In this document: positions 13,799-26,170 of the stretch, one piece after another
Layout: the number at the start of each line of letters is the position of its first letter
How positions within the stretch are numbered: the first letter of the stretch is position 1
From: Sphagnum compactum
Taxonomy: Eukaryota; Bryophyta; Sphagnopsida; Sphagnales
Direction: 5' to 3'
Length of the DNA: 64,000 bases
NCBI GenBank assembly: GCA_965153455.1
Contig: OZ234495.1
Span: forward strand, 4,898,001-4,962,000
Notes under the pieces: model-generated
Told to the model about the DNA's origin: nothing
Database searches by the model: none
The model's input: only the letters and a program-made list of their open reading frames with translations
Position numbers and translations under genes: made by a program

Positions 13799-15221
13799 CC
13801 CACTCACTGCCTGGCTCTATGGATGTTCTTCCCTTTTCTTTGTGCATGCCCAGGCTGCGTGCGTATTGCCCCCACAGTCCTGCAAACAACAAACTAAATC
13901 CCCTCAATACAAAGCCTGCAACAAATGCTGAGGCCCAGAGCACTCAGGTAGTACAAGGTGCACAATCATAACAAACTCAAAAAGGTTTGCTTGAAATGCA
14001 AAAATGAGGGCACCTGGAGATGGCTGACTAGATGTGTTGTTCCATCGCCTTGTTCAGCCGTGTGCAAACTCCATGGCTGGTAAAGAGTTAACAATCTATT
14101 CAAAATCAAGGAAAGAGTAGATGCACATTTCTGCAGGTCTTAGTAATTCAGCCTATCAATTTGGTGCAAAAGATGGCCAGCTAAAGAAGAGATCCAGCAG
14201 CAAACAAATGATCTCAATCTTGGAGAAAAAAACCAGAGAAAATCAAAAGCCACCAATTGCAGCAGGAAATAAGAGACATAACACTGTGCTGGCATATTCA
14301 TGCCCTATCTTCTGCCTTCAAAGATTATGCAACAGAACTGGCCTAAAGACAACACCTGGTCTGGTTAGAGCATATAGCATACCCATCCATGTCTTTCAAG
14401 CCAAAAGAGAAAAACCACAAATGGCTTGATGATGTCAGAACTATCTACCAAAAACTAAGTCTAAAATACATCCATTTGGAGTCACATTCCATGCTGCAGC
14501 ACTCAAGCAGGGTTTGCATGAAAGCTACGATGCCAAGACGATGCATCAAATTCCCCACTGCATAAACAGCATCAACCTGCTTCCTTCCAAGAACTCCAAT
14601 CCCAAAACCTAAGAGGCTGGCCACAATCAAGATTGCCCGATGGTGGCAGCAAACAACAAACAAAGAGTCCAAAATTGCACTAATTTCAGACAAGAACAGT
14701 TTTTGCAGAGTCCGTGTTTTTCCATGTTTTAGATAAGCTTTGCCTCTCCTCCCCTAACACAAAGCGGACCCTTGCCATCATAATAATCTAAGGAAACAAC
14801 AAGAAGTTGTACACACACACACACACACACACATGCACACAAAACGAGATTGCTAAAAATCCTCCCAACTAGTATATTATTTCTCTTTCCAAAAAACAAG
14901 GCATAAAACAGCCGTGCCTCCTCCACTTTACTCCAACAACAGGAGCAGCAAAAGACGAAACCCTCCTCATCCACCAACAGTCATCCCGGCAGCCAACCGG
15001 CAGCAACGACAGATACGACACAAAAGAAGGAGAGCGGGCCCAAAAAAAAAAGGAAAAAAAGAAAGAGGAAACATCCCGCAAACCGCACCGCACCGCTCCT
15101 TTTCCTCTTCATAAGGACCCTCAACCAAAGCAAAAACCTCGCAGAAGCCAAGCTAAAACAAAAACACAAAAAAAACGACAAAACAAAGCGAAGATGGACA
15201 CAGAGATTGCAGAAACTTACA
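13799..15221 (-). other. Probable 5'UTR intron of the ATG18-type gene
   Basis: On the minus strand a consensus donor (CATCTT|GTAAGTTTC) sits at 15221/15220 and an acceptor (GCCAGGCAG) ends at about 13807, nine bases before the start codon. Together they would remove about 1.4 kb between a CT-rich leader and the first coding exon. No conserved coding sequence lies between. A CA dinucleotide repeat occupies 14811-14833. This is inferred from splice signals only; a transcript would settle it. Confidence 0.45.
14811..14833. repeat. (CA)n microsatellite
   Basis: Uninterrupted CA dinucleotides within the presumed 5'UTR intron of the ATG18-type gene. Confidence 0.97.
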
Positions 15222-15650
15222 AGATGAGATGAGAAGCCACCCTTGCGAGATGAAGATACGGATGAAGCTCCGGTGACGGTGACAGAGCAAGCGACGATGC
15301 GAACGAACCAGAGGAGGGGGGCGGGGGGGCGGGGGGGGGGAGAGATACCGCAACGCAACGCAACGCAGGGAAGGGGAGGGGAAGGGACGGAGGGGGGGGG
15401 GGGGGGGGGGGGAGCGCAAATTGCGTCCGGGACAGGAACAAGAGAAGAAGAAAAGGAAAGAGAAAACAGGAAACAAACAAGGAAGGAAAGGAAAGCAAAG
15501 CAAAGGAACAAACAAATACATGCAGTGCACGCACACACAAAACACACATGCACCAAATTCCGATGCAAAATAGCGAAGAGGAAGAAGAAGCAAAGCGTAA
15601 GGCAAAGCCAAAGCGGGGCTTCTTCCTTCCCTCTTCTTCTCTCTAGTGTT
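15222..15650 (-). promoter_or_regulatory. CT-rich leader/promoter of the ATG18-type gene with G-quadruplex-forming tracts
   Basis: The minus strand is strongly pyrimidine-rich, as plant 5'UTRs often are, and lies just upstream of the inferred leader donor at 15221. The plus strand carries dense G-runs at 15312-15342 and an uninterrupted G-run of more than 20 bases at about 15393-15412, separated by repeated AACGC. Such G-tracts can form quadruplexes. I cannot place the transcription start. Confidence 0.45.
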
Positions 15651-15804
15651 TGTGCTGAGGATGGCGCTACCTTGTTACCGCGTTGTTTTTACTTCCTTTA
15701 CTTGCTTGCTTTTTTTTTAGCCTTCTTCACTTTTGTCTTATTATTTGCTTACTCATCTACTTACTGGACTTGGGTGGGGGTGGAGTGGGGGACTCGCAGA
15801 GGGG

Positions 15805-15872
15805 TTTTTTTTTTTTTCTTTTCTTTTTTTTTTTTTTTTTTTTTTTGGGGTGCCGGTGGGGGGGGGGGGGGA
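15805..15872. repeat. Long T-tract followed by G-tract
   Basis: A run of T broken by a few C, about 40 bases, followed by two G-runs, the second about 15 long. Such homopolymers are error-prone in sequencing, so exact lengths should not be trusted. Confidence 0.9.
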
Positions 15873-15896
15873 GCCTTCTTCTTCTTCACTCGATTT

Positions 15897-16574
15897 AAGT
15901 ATGAAAGCTTTAAAAGTGTTTAATCGTCCCTAATTTATTTTTGGCTACTCTACATCAATGCCGTATAGAAATTTGGCGAAGTTTCAGAAATTTTGATTGA
16001 ATTATGGCTATTAAAAATCTAAAAATACACCTGATTTTAGTAGCACTTTAAATTTGTAATTTCACTTTTTGGCTATATATTGGTAGCCAGCCAACACCAA
16101 AAAAACTATAAAAGAAAAAACCTGGACCCCCCTCCCCCTCCACCCCCCAAATGTTTTTTCCCTGGCACAATTTCGCTATTTTCAACAAAGAAATTGAGAA
16201 TTTTGTGGAATTTATTTTTTTCTAAATGTAAATTTGACAAATTTGGCTCTTTGTTTTGGGTTAAATTTTGCCAATTTTCGATATTAAAAAAATCTTTTGC
16301 CAGGGAGAAAAACATTTGGGGGGTGGGGGGGAGAGGGGGGTCCAGGTTTTTTTTTTTTTTGTTTTGTTTTTTGTTGTTGGCTGGCTACCTATATATAGCT
16401 AAAAAGTGAAATTACAAATTTAAAGTGCTACTAAAATCAGGTGTAATTTCTAGATTTTTAATAGCCATAATTCAACCAAAATTTCTGAAATTTTGCCAAA
16501 TATCTATATATCATTTATGTAGAGTAGCCAAAAATACATTAGGGACGATTAAACATTTTTAAGCTTTCATACTT
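15897..16574. mobile_element. Foldback/MITE-like element with arms of about 335 bp
   Basis: The two halves are reverse complements around a centre near 16235. The left arm starts AAGTATGAAAGCTTTAAA and the right arm ends AAGCTTTCATACTT. Matching internal blocks include TTTAATCGTCCCTAAT against ATTAGGGACGATTAAA, and TGGCTACTCTACAT against ATGTAGAGTAGCCA. Towards the centre lie CCTGGACCCCCCTC and GAGGGGGGTCCAGG. Arm identity looks roughly 85-90 percent. There is no coding capacity. I could not define target-site duplications; the right side continues into related sequence (GGCTAAATCTTGC, about 16592), so the original element may have been longer. Confidence 0.85.
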
Positions 16575-16584
16575 TTACCTTGGA

Positions 16585-17400
16585 ACCAAATTTGGCTAAA
16601 TCTTGCTATGGATGATGATCATCCCTTTGGCAGTACATCACAAAATTGAATCCAAAAGAAAAGGAACATTCGTTGTTTGGTGGCCTAAAACCTAAACCTC
16701 ATTTTTCTAATTACTTTATAGTAATTTTTTTTTAAATTTTTTCAGTAAATTAATTAATTAATTAATTAATTAGTTTTTTCCAAATTTTGTGATGTAATTG
16801 AGGTGGTGATCATCCATAAGCTAATTTAGCCAAATATAGTTATTAACAAAATATGAAAAAAAGAAAAAAAAAAGTCCATTGATTTAAAAATCATGAAAAT
16901 GAATTTTTTAAACATTATTCTATAACCATCTATTAAAATATGGTGATTTAAATTTTATTTTATTTTTTTTGGTTTATTTTTTTTGTTTAAATTTGAATTT
17001 TGCAGCCAAAAAAAATCCAAAATCTGGCAACATTGCAAAAATTTCACACCAAAAATAAAAAAGGTTGCCTTGTAGTACCAATATGGTTCTTTTTGTCTAT
17101 TTATTTATTTATTTATTTATCTTTTTGTCTATTTTGTGATGTAACCAAAGTGGTGATCATCCATAGGAAGTTTTAGCCAAATTTTGGCTACAAGATAAAC
17201 ATGGAAATTAAAAGTTTTAAATTGTTCTATATTTCTGGCTACCCACTTGAACCATGTACAAAAATATGTCAATTTGTCTGTAATTTGTGGTCTAATTATG
17301 GCTATTAAAACAAAGACTGGTTTTAGCAGTTTTAACTGTAATTTCACTTTTCGGCTATACATATATAAATATAGCCATAAAAAAAAGCCCAGGTAGTAGT
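16585..17400. repeat. Degenerate copies of the foldback repeat family
   Basis: Fragments with the same building blocks as the elements at 15897-16574 and 38021-38665: GATGATCATCC and GGCTAAATCTTG near 16590-16625, GGTGATCATCCATAAG near 16804, and GGTGATCATCCATAGG through GCCAAATTTTGGCTA near 17151-17190. Near 17290-17360 the TAATTATGGCTATTAAAA and TAATTTCACTTTTCGGCTAT phrases recur. Simple repeats of AATT (16749-16773) and TTTA (17097-17120) are interspersed. Confidence 0.6.
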
Positions 17401-17449
17401 ACCTAATACCTACCCCTTTTTCCCCCTTTTTGCTTGTTCCTCAAAACTT

Positions 17450-17760
17450 TTACTTATTACCACAACTCGGTAACTTCAGTTACGTACCCACCAGGTAAAT
17501 TCAGTTACTTACCCACCCGGTAACTTCAACTTACTTGCCTTACTAGGGTAAGTTTAGTTATTTACCCACAAGGTACCTACCTGCCTTACATTTACCTCCC
17601 ACATTTTACCTCTTTTCCTTCTTCTTTAAGCTTTCAAGTTATTGGCTTGTGTCCTCAAAACTTTACTTTATTACCACAGCTAGGTAGGTTCAGTTACTTA
17701 CCCACCAGGTAGCTTTAGTTACTTACCCACCAGGTAAAGTTCAATTTGTCTCCATTTAGT
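17450..17760. repeat. Imperfect GTTACTTACCCACCAGGTAA repeats
   Basis: The phrase CAGTTACTTACCCACCAGG recurs with variations at about 17475, 17500, 17545, 17690 and 17715, within two larger copies that both contain CCTCAAAACTTT and TTATTACCACA (about 17440 and 17655). An old minisatellite-like array with a larger duplication superimposed. Confidence 0.7.
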
Positions 17761-20700
17761 AACTAGTAACTTCACCAGTAAATCTACATACCTCTATGCA
17801 TATATATGTGTGTGTATGTATGTATGTGTACATGTATATGTATTTTTAGACATAAATGTTAATTCTATTTCATTTCTTTTTAATCCCCCATAAATACTAC
17901 ATTTTCTAATTCCCTTTCCTAAATGTAATATGGAAAAATCAAACTTTAGAAAAAAAAATTTGGATTTATAGAATGGTTTAAACATTTCCTTTGAAAAGGG
18001 ATGGGAACAAAACAAGCAGTGTGGCCTAATTCAAAAATTAGGGGATAATTATTATCAAAATAGTAAAATTCTTGTGGGTTGATGTTTGAAATTATAAAAT
18101 TAATAAAGGATTGAATGAACATTTGATTAATGAAATCATTTTCATTAATTAATAGTGAAATGTTAATTTAACACTTGTTACCGAATTTTCAATCGTTTAT
18201 AAATTGTGCCATATTTTTGTGAATGGAAATTTTTTAATTTGCCAACTATTGTAACTAAAATGCTTATACACCTTATAAATCTATTTATGAAAGTTGTAAA
18301 ATTTCAAACTATTGTTGAATAATTAATTAAGCTTAAGAATGACATCTACTAACGTGTAATTTGTATTTTTGCACGATCGTATACAAAATTCACAACTTGA
18401 AGTAAATATTTAATGACACGTGGATATAATAAAGAAAATTAAGTATCAATAATTTAACCATGAGTGTTAAGTAGCGTTTTTATATGGGATATTTAATAAA
18501 CATATAATTATTATGTGTATTATTATTTTCACATGTCCAATATAACTCTACTCAACATTTATTTTTTTCCTTAAATTTTTTTTAAAAATTGTAATTTATT
18601 TTAATAATCAACTAGTCATCCATATCATCTCCCATGTAGACAATATGGATTTGGACATTATATATATATATATACAATTGCAACGGTTTTTTAATATGGG
18701 TACAGGATTTTGTGATGGTTCCTTTAGGAAATTGTTCCCTTTGTCCCCAATTCACATGTATTTTGTACTTTTCTCTCAACTACAAAGAAAGGGTCACCAT
18801 TTTGAAGCCTTCAACTACACAATTCAACACACTTCTTCTTTTCAACAATTTTGGGTAACATCGAAGATAATTCTTTCCTTCTTGAACATGTAACCAAGAA
18901 TTTGGAATGTCTTCCTTCACATTACTAAAAGCAAAATCAAAATCAAAATCAAAATCAAAAAATTTGTAGATGAATGACATACATATAACATGTTTAATAT
19001 TTAACATGAATGACATACATACAAATGTTGTTGAATACATTAATTAAGCCTTTTGGGTTGATTTGGAACAACAATGTATATTTCACAAACCATGATACCC
19101 CATCCTTCAAGCAAACATATGTTTTGTGGATGTAAGCAAATAAGTACCAATATTTGGCAATGAAGATTTCATTATTATGTAAGGTGAAACTAGCTAGTAC
19201 TTCAACCCAACAAGGAGGAGGTCTCCCAACAATGGGTGTACAAGTCTTAGCAAGCAAGGGGTGTGTCACATTGTGGCCTTGCCATTTACATTAATTAAAA
19301 AAGTATCTTAAGTCAAAAGAAGAATTATGGAAATTCAAATATTTCACCATGCAAAAATATAATCTTCAAAGAAATCCTCTAAAAAAGAAACCAAAAAATC
19401 CTTCAAGATATTATAACTCTATAATAACTAATCTCAAGTTGGCAACACAAGCCAAAATATCACCTTTCAAAAATCCTCATCTAAAAATAGACCTATTATT
19501 ACCGAGGGGGACCAAAATCCCTTAAGCTACTACACTCTATAATGAATCTAAACACGATATCCTTGCCTTCAAATTAGACCATGCCATCAATTTTGGTGTG
19601 TCTTGAGTATCTCTTTTCTTTGCAACAACACAACCTTAAAAACACAATTTTTTTCAATGTATTCAAACATGTTTATACTTAACTTCTTCTAAAATAATCA
19701 CCAATCATGGTCATTTGGCAACTTGGGATTTCATGTTGAATTACATGCATTTTGATTAGAGGTACAAAAACCTTTTAGTCATATTGTTCATTTGAAGCTT
19801 TGTTGAAGTGCAAAGGTTTTGATTCTAAATGGGTGTGACAAGTTGGGCTAGGCTATATGACTTAGCCAAATTTGGCTACAAGTAAAGAGAGGAAAATGGA
19901 AAACTTTTGGAACCTCGCACTATATGTTGGTGACATGCTAGAACCTATTGTTTAAATATGGCCATTTTTTTTTCCTCTTGAAATATGATGATTTTGGTCC
20001 AAAAATTTCCCCAAAAAAATAAATTTTATGAGTTACATACATCTTTTTGTGTGGAATTTTTTTTTGCCAAAATGCGAAAAAATGAAAAGTATTTCCCTCA
20101 ATATTCTTTTTTTCTTAAAAAAATTGCCAAATTTTGAGGAAAAAAAATTTGAAAAAATTTCATCACATTTGGACTCTGATTTTAGTTTGGTAGTAATTTT
20201 TTAACTAGTTTTTTCTTTGCTATTTAAACATTTGCCACACAAGAAAACCCATGGGCGGGTATGTTTAGAGACCAATGTTGAGCGGTTCTTCGAATGATGA
20301 GCAGATGATACATATCATTTGTCAACCCGGGTATATGCTCACTTACTTGCCGGTTCTCAAAAATTCAAAGAACCAATTCGGTATATAAACTACAATTCTA
20401 AAAAAAAGAGAAAAGAAAAATCAAAGAACCAGCCAGAGAACCGCGAGTTATTTCATGAAAACCCGTTGATTCTTTAAAGTTTTTAAAAATAACCAGAACT
20501 AACCCATAATTTCATTTTCGAATCTTTTAAAGAACCGAAACCAACGGTTCTTTAAATAATGATTTTTGTCTTAGATATTGAAAGTTTTAGCATAAATAAA
20601 ATATCATATACGCTAAGTTTGATATATAACATAAGTTGAAGGTTAATATATGAGGGTTAGGCTCCAGAAATGGTATACCCAAATTTTAGAAATTTTAAGG

Positions 20701-22069
20701 GGAAATTTTTTTTTGATGTTTAGGGATAAATTAGGACTAATAATTGGTTTAATTAACACAATTAGGTCTTGTGGTTGTTTTGAAATTTTGAACTGAGTAA
20801 TATCCACAAGTTAACAACCCATATTAATATGTAGTTTTAGTTTATTATTTGTTCACTACAAAAGATGGACAAGAGGAATGAGCATAGTTGGGTTTCCAAG
20901 CTTACCACATTATGTATGAGGATTGTCGTGCCATGGGCAATACTTATTTCAAGGTCGATGCTTTTAGAGAAGTGTGCAATTCTTTAAGTTGATTAAGGAA
21001 GATGTTCTAAAACTTTTTGCTTTTGCTTCCCATTTGTTTTCTTCTTCACTTATGCATATGTCCAATTTAACATACATGTTTAGCTGACACATTGGGTTAA
21101 GACAATGGGTTAGAAATAGAATTATTCATGACTCTATTTTTGAACATGAAAAATGAATTCCTTCAATTTGAAGAACATCATAGTGTGCAAAAATCCAATG
21201 TGGATGATAAAAGAAAGAGATTCTCATCAAACATGTTATTGACCAAAATGAATCTACAACCACTAGTGCACCATGAGGAATGGATGAGGGATGGATGGTG
21301 GGTGGATAGAAAATGTTTTCCATTGGATTCCAATTCCTCTAAGCTAACCTCTAACGACCGACCCACTAGTCCCAAGTTAGTTAAGTATTAACTATACACG
21401 TGCATCTACTTACCTCGTAAGCAACTCTTTTCCTACCTATATATATATACAAGACATATTTACTTGGTAGGTAACCAAGATGAAACTAAACCTCAACTCC
21501 ATTGGAGTTCATTCACAACTAAGTCATATAATAGACTTCCAACGGATGGTCAATTGGCTACTATCTTTCTTTCTTTCTTTCTTTCTTCACCAAACATAAA
21601 ATGGTGTTTTTGTACATTGAGAACTAAAGAACTAAAATACATAGTAAGTCCCAATTGGGTTGTTAAGAAACAATGGTTGTTTCTTTGTCATCGTTAGGTA
21701 GGGGATTGGAACCCGATACCTATAGAATTGTTGGTTGTTCACACACCATCCATCCCTTATGGGACATTATTAAGGGTTAAGCATGACTCTTATGCCACAC
21801 ATTTGTGAGGGTTAATCCATTTTTTGGATTTGGATTGTTTTGGTCAAATGTCAATTAAGGATTAAGCATAGGCCAAGGTGAATCGGCACCTCCATTGGTA
21901 TCTTCATCTTCTTTAGTGAGGCCTTTTACAAGGGCTTTATGTAATCTACGAAACCCTAAATTTGGACTTTGGAGACCTTGATTTAGTTGTCACATGGGGT
22001 GTTTATAATGTTTTAAATAAAAGCAACTCAATATTTTTTTGATTTTTTACTATGTGTACCATAGGAATT
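17761..22069. other. AT-rich intergenic stretch
   Basis: No gene recognised on either strand. It holds a TA microsatellite near 18660-18675, a 6-bp AAAATC repeat at about 18929-18960, a TTTC repeat near 21565-21588, and a possible degenerate member of the GCCAAATTTGGCTA repeat family at about 19862-20200. Open frames are short and unrelated to anything I recognise. Confidence 0.6.
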
Positions 22070-22074
22070 TTTTA

Positions 22075-22400
22075 AAAAAAAGCCAAAGTGGCTATCATCC
22101 ATAGGAAGAAAATGTAGAAAATTTGAAGATCATCCTTAGGAAGATTTCAGCCAAATTTGGTTATAAAACAAATGTGAATAACAAATTTTTAAATTATCCT
22201 TCTATATTTTGGCCACACATTGAAAATCAAGTATAAAAATCTGGCAATTCTTATTATTATGTTTCTCACTTTTGGCAATTGAAAGCCTCCAAAATCATTT
22301 TATTTTCAAATTTTTAGTTTCTTTTTTTGGCAAAACTTCACCAATATGAAAAAAATTTAGGATATACTAATGTAAGTGCTGGTTCATCCAAGGCTTAAAG
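22075..22400. repeat. Dispersed repeat, relative of the hAT-type MITE at 38021-38665
   Basis: In the same order as the left arm of the 38021-38665 element it shows AAAGTGGCTATCATCCATAGG, then GATCATCCTTAGGAAGATTT, AGCCAAATTTGG, a GAAAACC-like block, and GAAAGCCTCCAAAATCA. Only one arm is obvious, so it is probably a truncated or diverged copy. A C homopolymer of more than 20 bases follows at about 22432-22453. Confidence 0.6.
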
Positions 22401-22454
22401 ATACAATGCACGACCAAGACCACCCTCCCCTCCCCCCCCCCCCCCCCCCCCCCA

Positions 22455-25150
22455 AAAACTTACCATATGGGCTAACCTAGGGTAAATGAATAATTCATTT
22501 TTTTCAAATAGCCAATTTGTTTTGTACCTTCAAAATTATTATGTTTTTTTGGTTCATTAGAATCATTTAAATGATATTGTCATATGAGCAAGGTTTTTTT
22601 TTTTTTTTTTTTTCCTAGGGTTTAGGGTTATTATTATTATTATTATTCAAATTCCTCAAAGTGGTCCATTGGTGAGAATCCCCAACATTAGGTAATATTA
22701 AATTGCACTTGTCTTAGGTGGGTTGCAAAGCATTTTTACCAAAGTGTTGCTACAAGTGGTGACCTAGGAAGTGCCTAGGTCTAGATGTGGCTAATTTAAT
22801 TTATTTTTGTTCTTAAAAGGGCGAAAAATCCCTAAAACTCACAAAAGGGTTTCATGTTTTTTTTTTCCTCATTTTTTTCTGAAAAAAAATTTCCAAGTTG
22901 CAAAATTTCTTCATATATGAAAACATATGATATTCTAAATTTGAAAAATGATGATAAAATCCCAATTTTTTTGTTCATTTCCTAAAAAAAAATTCACCAA
23001 CTTACAAAAATTCATCCCCTAATGAAAAGAAAAATGAAAAAAAAAGGGGGAAAAAAAAAGCGCATATGATTAATCAAATTATACATATTGTAGTTTGCCA
23101 TAATTATGGTGGTTTATAAATTATTATTTTACAATAATTTTTCATCACCTCAAACTTTGTATTTTCATAAAAATTCATTTCAATATTCACAAAAACATTA
23201 TTGGAAGGATGAAACTGACCCTAGGGTAAGGTATAATAAACACACTAAGAGGAACACAATAGTTTGTTATCTTCTAGTGAATGGCAAATTTTCCTGGTCA
23301 TGATGATTTGTGGCTTGATCCTCCCACCTCCCCCTTCCACTAATCATGAAGCTTGACACAATTGGGTTTTTGGGTTTTTCCTAAAAACAAAAAAGGAAAG
23401 CTTGCCTTTGTTGATCTTACCTGTCATCTATCCAAACCTAAAAACTAGCAAAGGAACCACATACATACATACTTGGGTGAGAGAGAATTTTTTTCTCATT
23501 TTTCAACCCTCCTTCTCCCACCCAAACAGCCTTGGGTGGTGAACCAACACCCAAGTTGGTAACCATGGTAAAAACCCCAAAACCAATCCAAAATTCTTTC
23601 AAAATATTGCTAAATATGTAATCACATTGTATGTATGTGCTTGATTTGGGTTGCTCATATAGAAAGGTTTTAAAAATAGGGTTTCTAGGGTTTCTAGGGA
23701 CCTATATCTATCTCCCCATAAGTGGTGAAGAAGTTATGGATTTCTAGTAAATCCAAAATTGGGGATCAAAGGAGCATGTTCTCTCACCAACTTCTGAATA
23801 TGCCTTTGGAAGTTTATAACATCCAAATTGGATCAAATGTACTACTATAGGCATTACTCTAGAGTCTAGGGTTTGTTTTTTTGAGCTAGGTACAATGCTA
23901 TTTGAAACCCTAGATCTCTAGAGAAAAATTATAACCCAACACCCATTTTATGGAGCCTTAATAAACTCACACATATAGGTGGTTGTAAGTAAACATGGGA
24001 CCCCGCCCCCCTCCCCCGGATCATCGACCCATGATCCTCCTCTTTTTTCCGGTTTCGGTTATGGAGAGAGTTGACACTCTTTCTTTGCTCTTCTAAACTT
24101 GTTTAGGACAATTGGTCTCCTACAATTGTTTGGGATGTTGTTTTTGAGATGGTTGCTCTAGAGTAGCTAAGTTTGTACAAAATATGGGACATGGATATGG
24201 TCCATGGGCTGAAAGTGGGGCACCTCATTGAGCTTAGGTATTGGCAAACATGGTGGTGGTGATGGTGGTTCATGCTTTTGGCAATGGGTCCCATGGTTAA
24301 CATGGTATTCACCCCACCCAAAGTGTGGGGGGACCAAGTGGACCGTTCCGCAAATCCGTATTTTACCCCATTTGTTTGCATTTACAAGTAATCATGAATG
24401 ACTCACCACATTAAAGTTAGAAAATGTCCACGTATTCCCCAAAACAAAAAAAGAAAAGAAAAAGAGGGTCGTAGGCTTGTAATGTCATATTCTCTTGGGA
24501 GAATAGAGAATTGAGGTGGCTTGAAATTGTTAGGGCACATGGTGAAGATGATGTATCTTTTCAACTTGACATTTCAAGATGTATATATTAAGATTTCTCT
24601 AGTTTCAAGGTTGTGGGTGCAATCTCCCAGTACTTAAGCTTTTGGTTTTAAATCACCTTTATGTTTGGGGTTTTCATCTAGATAGAGAGAATATGATGAG
24701 CTTCCACCCCATTCTTCCAAGGTTCCTTTGGGATGTCAACATTGGGGAGAAGGGGGGCATCAAGTAATGAATTGTGAAAGACCTACTTTGTGATTTCTTT
24801 TCAAAATTTCCTTTATTAATGGCCATGAAAGCAAGGCACGGATACGTGACAACTCACTCACGTCCAAAGATGGCTTTGGACATCGTTTGGGGGGTCCCTC
24901 AAATGTCCCCAAACACAACCTTGGATGTTTTATTTGCAATCCATTTTTTTCATCGATTTCTTTTAGTCACTTAAGTACCTATTGGACACGAGGATTGTGT
25001 AAAGATATATGCATATAAGTGGTTCCAAACTATTAGAGTTAACAGATGAACAAACTCCCGAGTTATGTAAGTAAATATCAGTTGTACAATGATTGTGATG
25101 ATGAAGGCAGCAATTTTTTAAGTGTGTGCTAAAATCTCTGATGTGAGGCT
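22455..25150. other. Intergenic stretch without recognisable genes
   Basis: Short open frames only, with poly-T, a short ATT repeat near 22630 and scattered low-complexity sequence. I see no conserved protein, RNA gene or complete transposon. Confidence 0.55.
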
Positions 25151-25154
25151 TTTA

Positions 25155-25460
25155 AGAGCATCTCCAGTGGTGCTCAGTAAACTGATCACTCACGGTGACT
25201 GCCAATAGGTGGGAACTACTAATAGCAAACCACCTGCACCAATCATTATGATTGGCCAATCAGAAACAAGGATCAGCGGTCATATCATATTTAATTACAC
25301 TCTTCTCTAACAGGTGCACAGCTTTGGTGCGCTTTTTTACCAGCCTCAGCAAACATGCAGGAGAAAAACCATTTTCTTGGTCCAACCGGCAAATGGTAAC
25401 TTTTTTTCATCCGATTGTAATGTGCAGAGTCCAATGCTGAGCATCCGTGGGGATGATTTT
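25155..25460. mobile_element. MITE 1 with GAGCATCTCC-type inverted ends
   Basis: The left end AGAGCATCTCCAGTGGTGCT is mirrored by the right end (25438-25456), whose complement reads CATCCCCACGGATGCTCAG. The interior holds CCAATCATTATGATTGG followed by CCAATCA, shared with the neighbouring elements. There is no coding capacity. GAGCATCTCC-type termini are common on plant non-autonomous DNA transposons; I do not assign a superfamily because no clean target duplication was found. Confidence 0.7.
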
Positions 25461-25780
25461 AGAGCATCTCCAACGGTGCTCAGTATGTGACTCCAGACAG
25501 TAAAATTTATTGCGAAAAAGTCAAAATGTGCCGGGTTTGCTCAGGAGATTGGTTTTTCTGCACCAAATTCGTGCAACTTGCCGTGGCTGGTAGAAGGCGC
25601 AACACAGCTGCGCACCTCCAAAAAAGAGTGTAATAAATTGGACCTAACTGCAGCTCAGTACTTCTGATTGGTCGATCATCATGATTGGTCCAGATGGTTT
25701 GTTATTAGTAGTCCCCACACAAACTTAGACATTTCATTTTATTATCCAGAGTGACATACTGAGTACCGGTGGAGATCAGC
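25461..25780. mobile_element. MITE 2, adjacent to MITE 1
   Basis: The left terminus (25461-25496) contains ATCTCCAACGGTGCTCAG followed by TATGTGACTC. The right terminus (25750-25776) read in reverse complement gives ATCTCCACCGGTACTCAG then TATGTCACTC, so about 25 of 28 positions match. An internal ATCATGATTGGTCC block matches the family. It abuts MITE 1 directly, and further relatives lie at about 26160-26215, 26565-26580 and 27440-27610. Confidence 0.75.
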
Positions 25781-25904
25781 ATCTCCAATCAGTGTTTATC
25801 TCACATCTGAATTAGAGTGTTAATTATTCCTCCATCCCCATCCATATACCTGTTACATGAAAATGTGAACATTGTAAAGTGAGAGACCGGGTTTCTTTTC
25901 AGGA

Positions 25905-26170
25905 TTTTGGCATGCTGTCAAAGTGGTGATCATCCAGAAAACAATTTAGCCAAATCTGGCTACATACTAGATATGATAATAGAAAAAAACAGAATTTTTC
26001 TATATTCTTTGCTACCTACTGGAACTTATCATTAAAATATGGGGAATGTGAACCATTTTTTCAACAAATTTTTAAAAAAAAAATCATTTGTATGATTTGA
26101 AATCTTATTTTTCAGGTCAAAATTTAACAAGAATTTGTGAAAAAAACTCTGGTGAGAGACTAGGCATACA
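25905..26170. repeat. Another copy of the AAAGTGGTGATCATCC repeat family
   Basis: Contains AAAGTGGTGATCATCC, TTTAGCCAAATCTGGCTA, TTTTTCTATATTCTTTGCTA and the poly-A/ATTTTTCAGG blocks in the order found at 17140-17380. No coding potential. Confidence 0.6.

Noticed and set aside
15153-15923. Open frames of 110-226 codons on both strands
   Set aside because: They follow a CT/GA-rich leader with long G and T homopolymers; the peptides are low-complexity and shared between frames.
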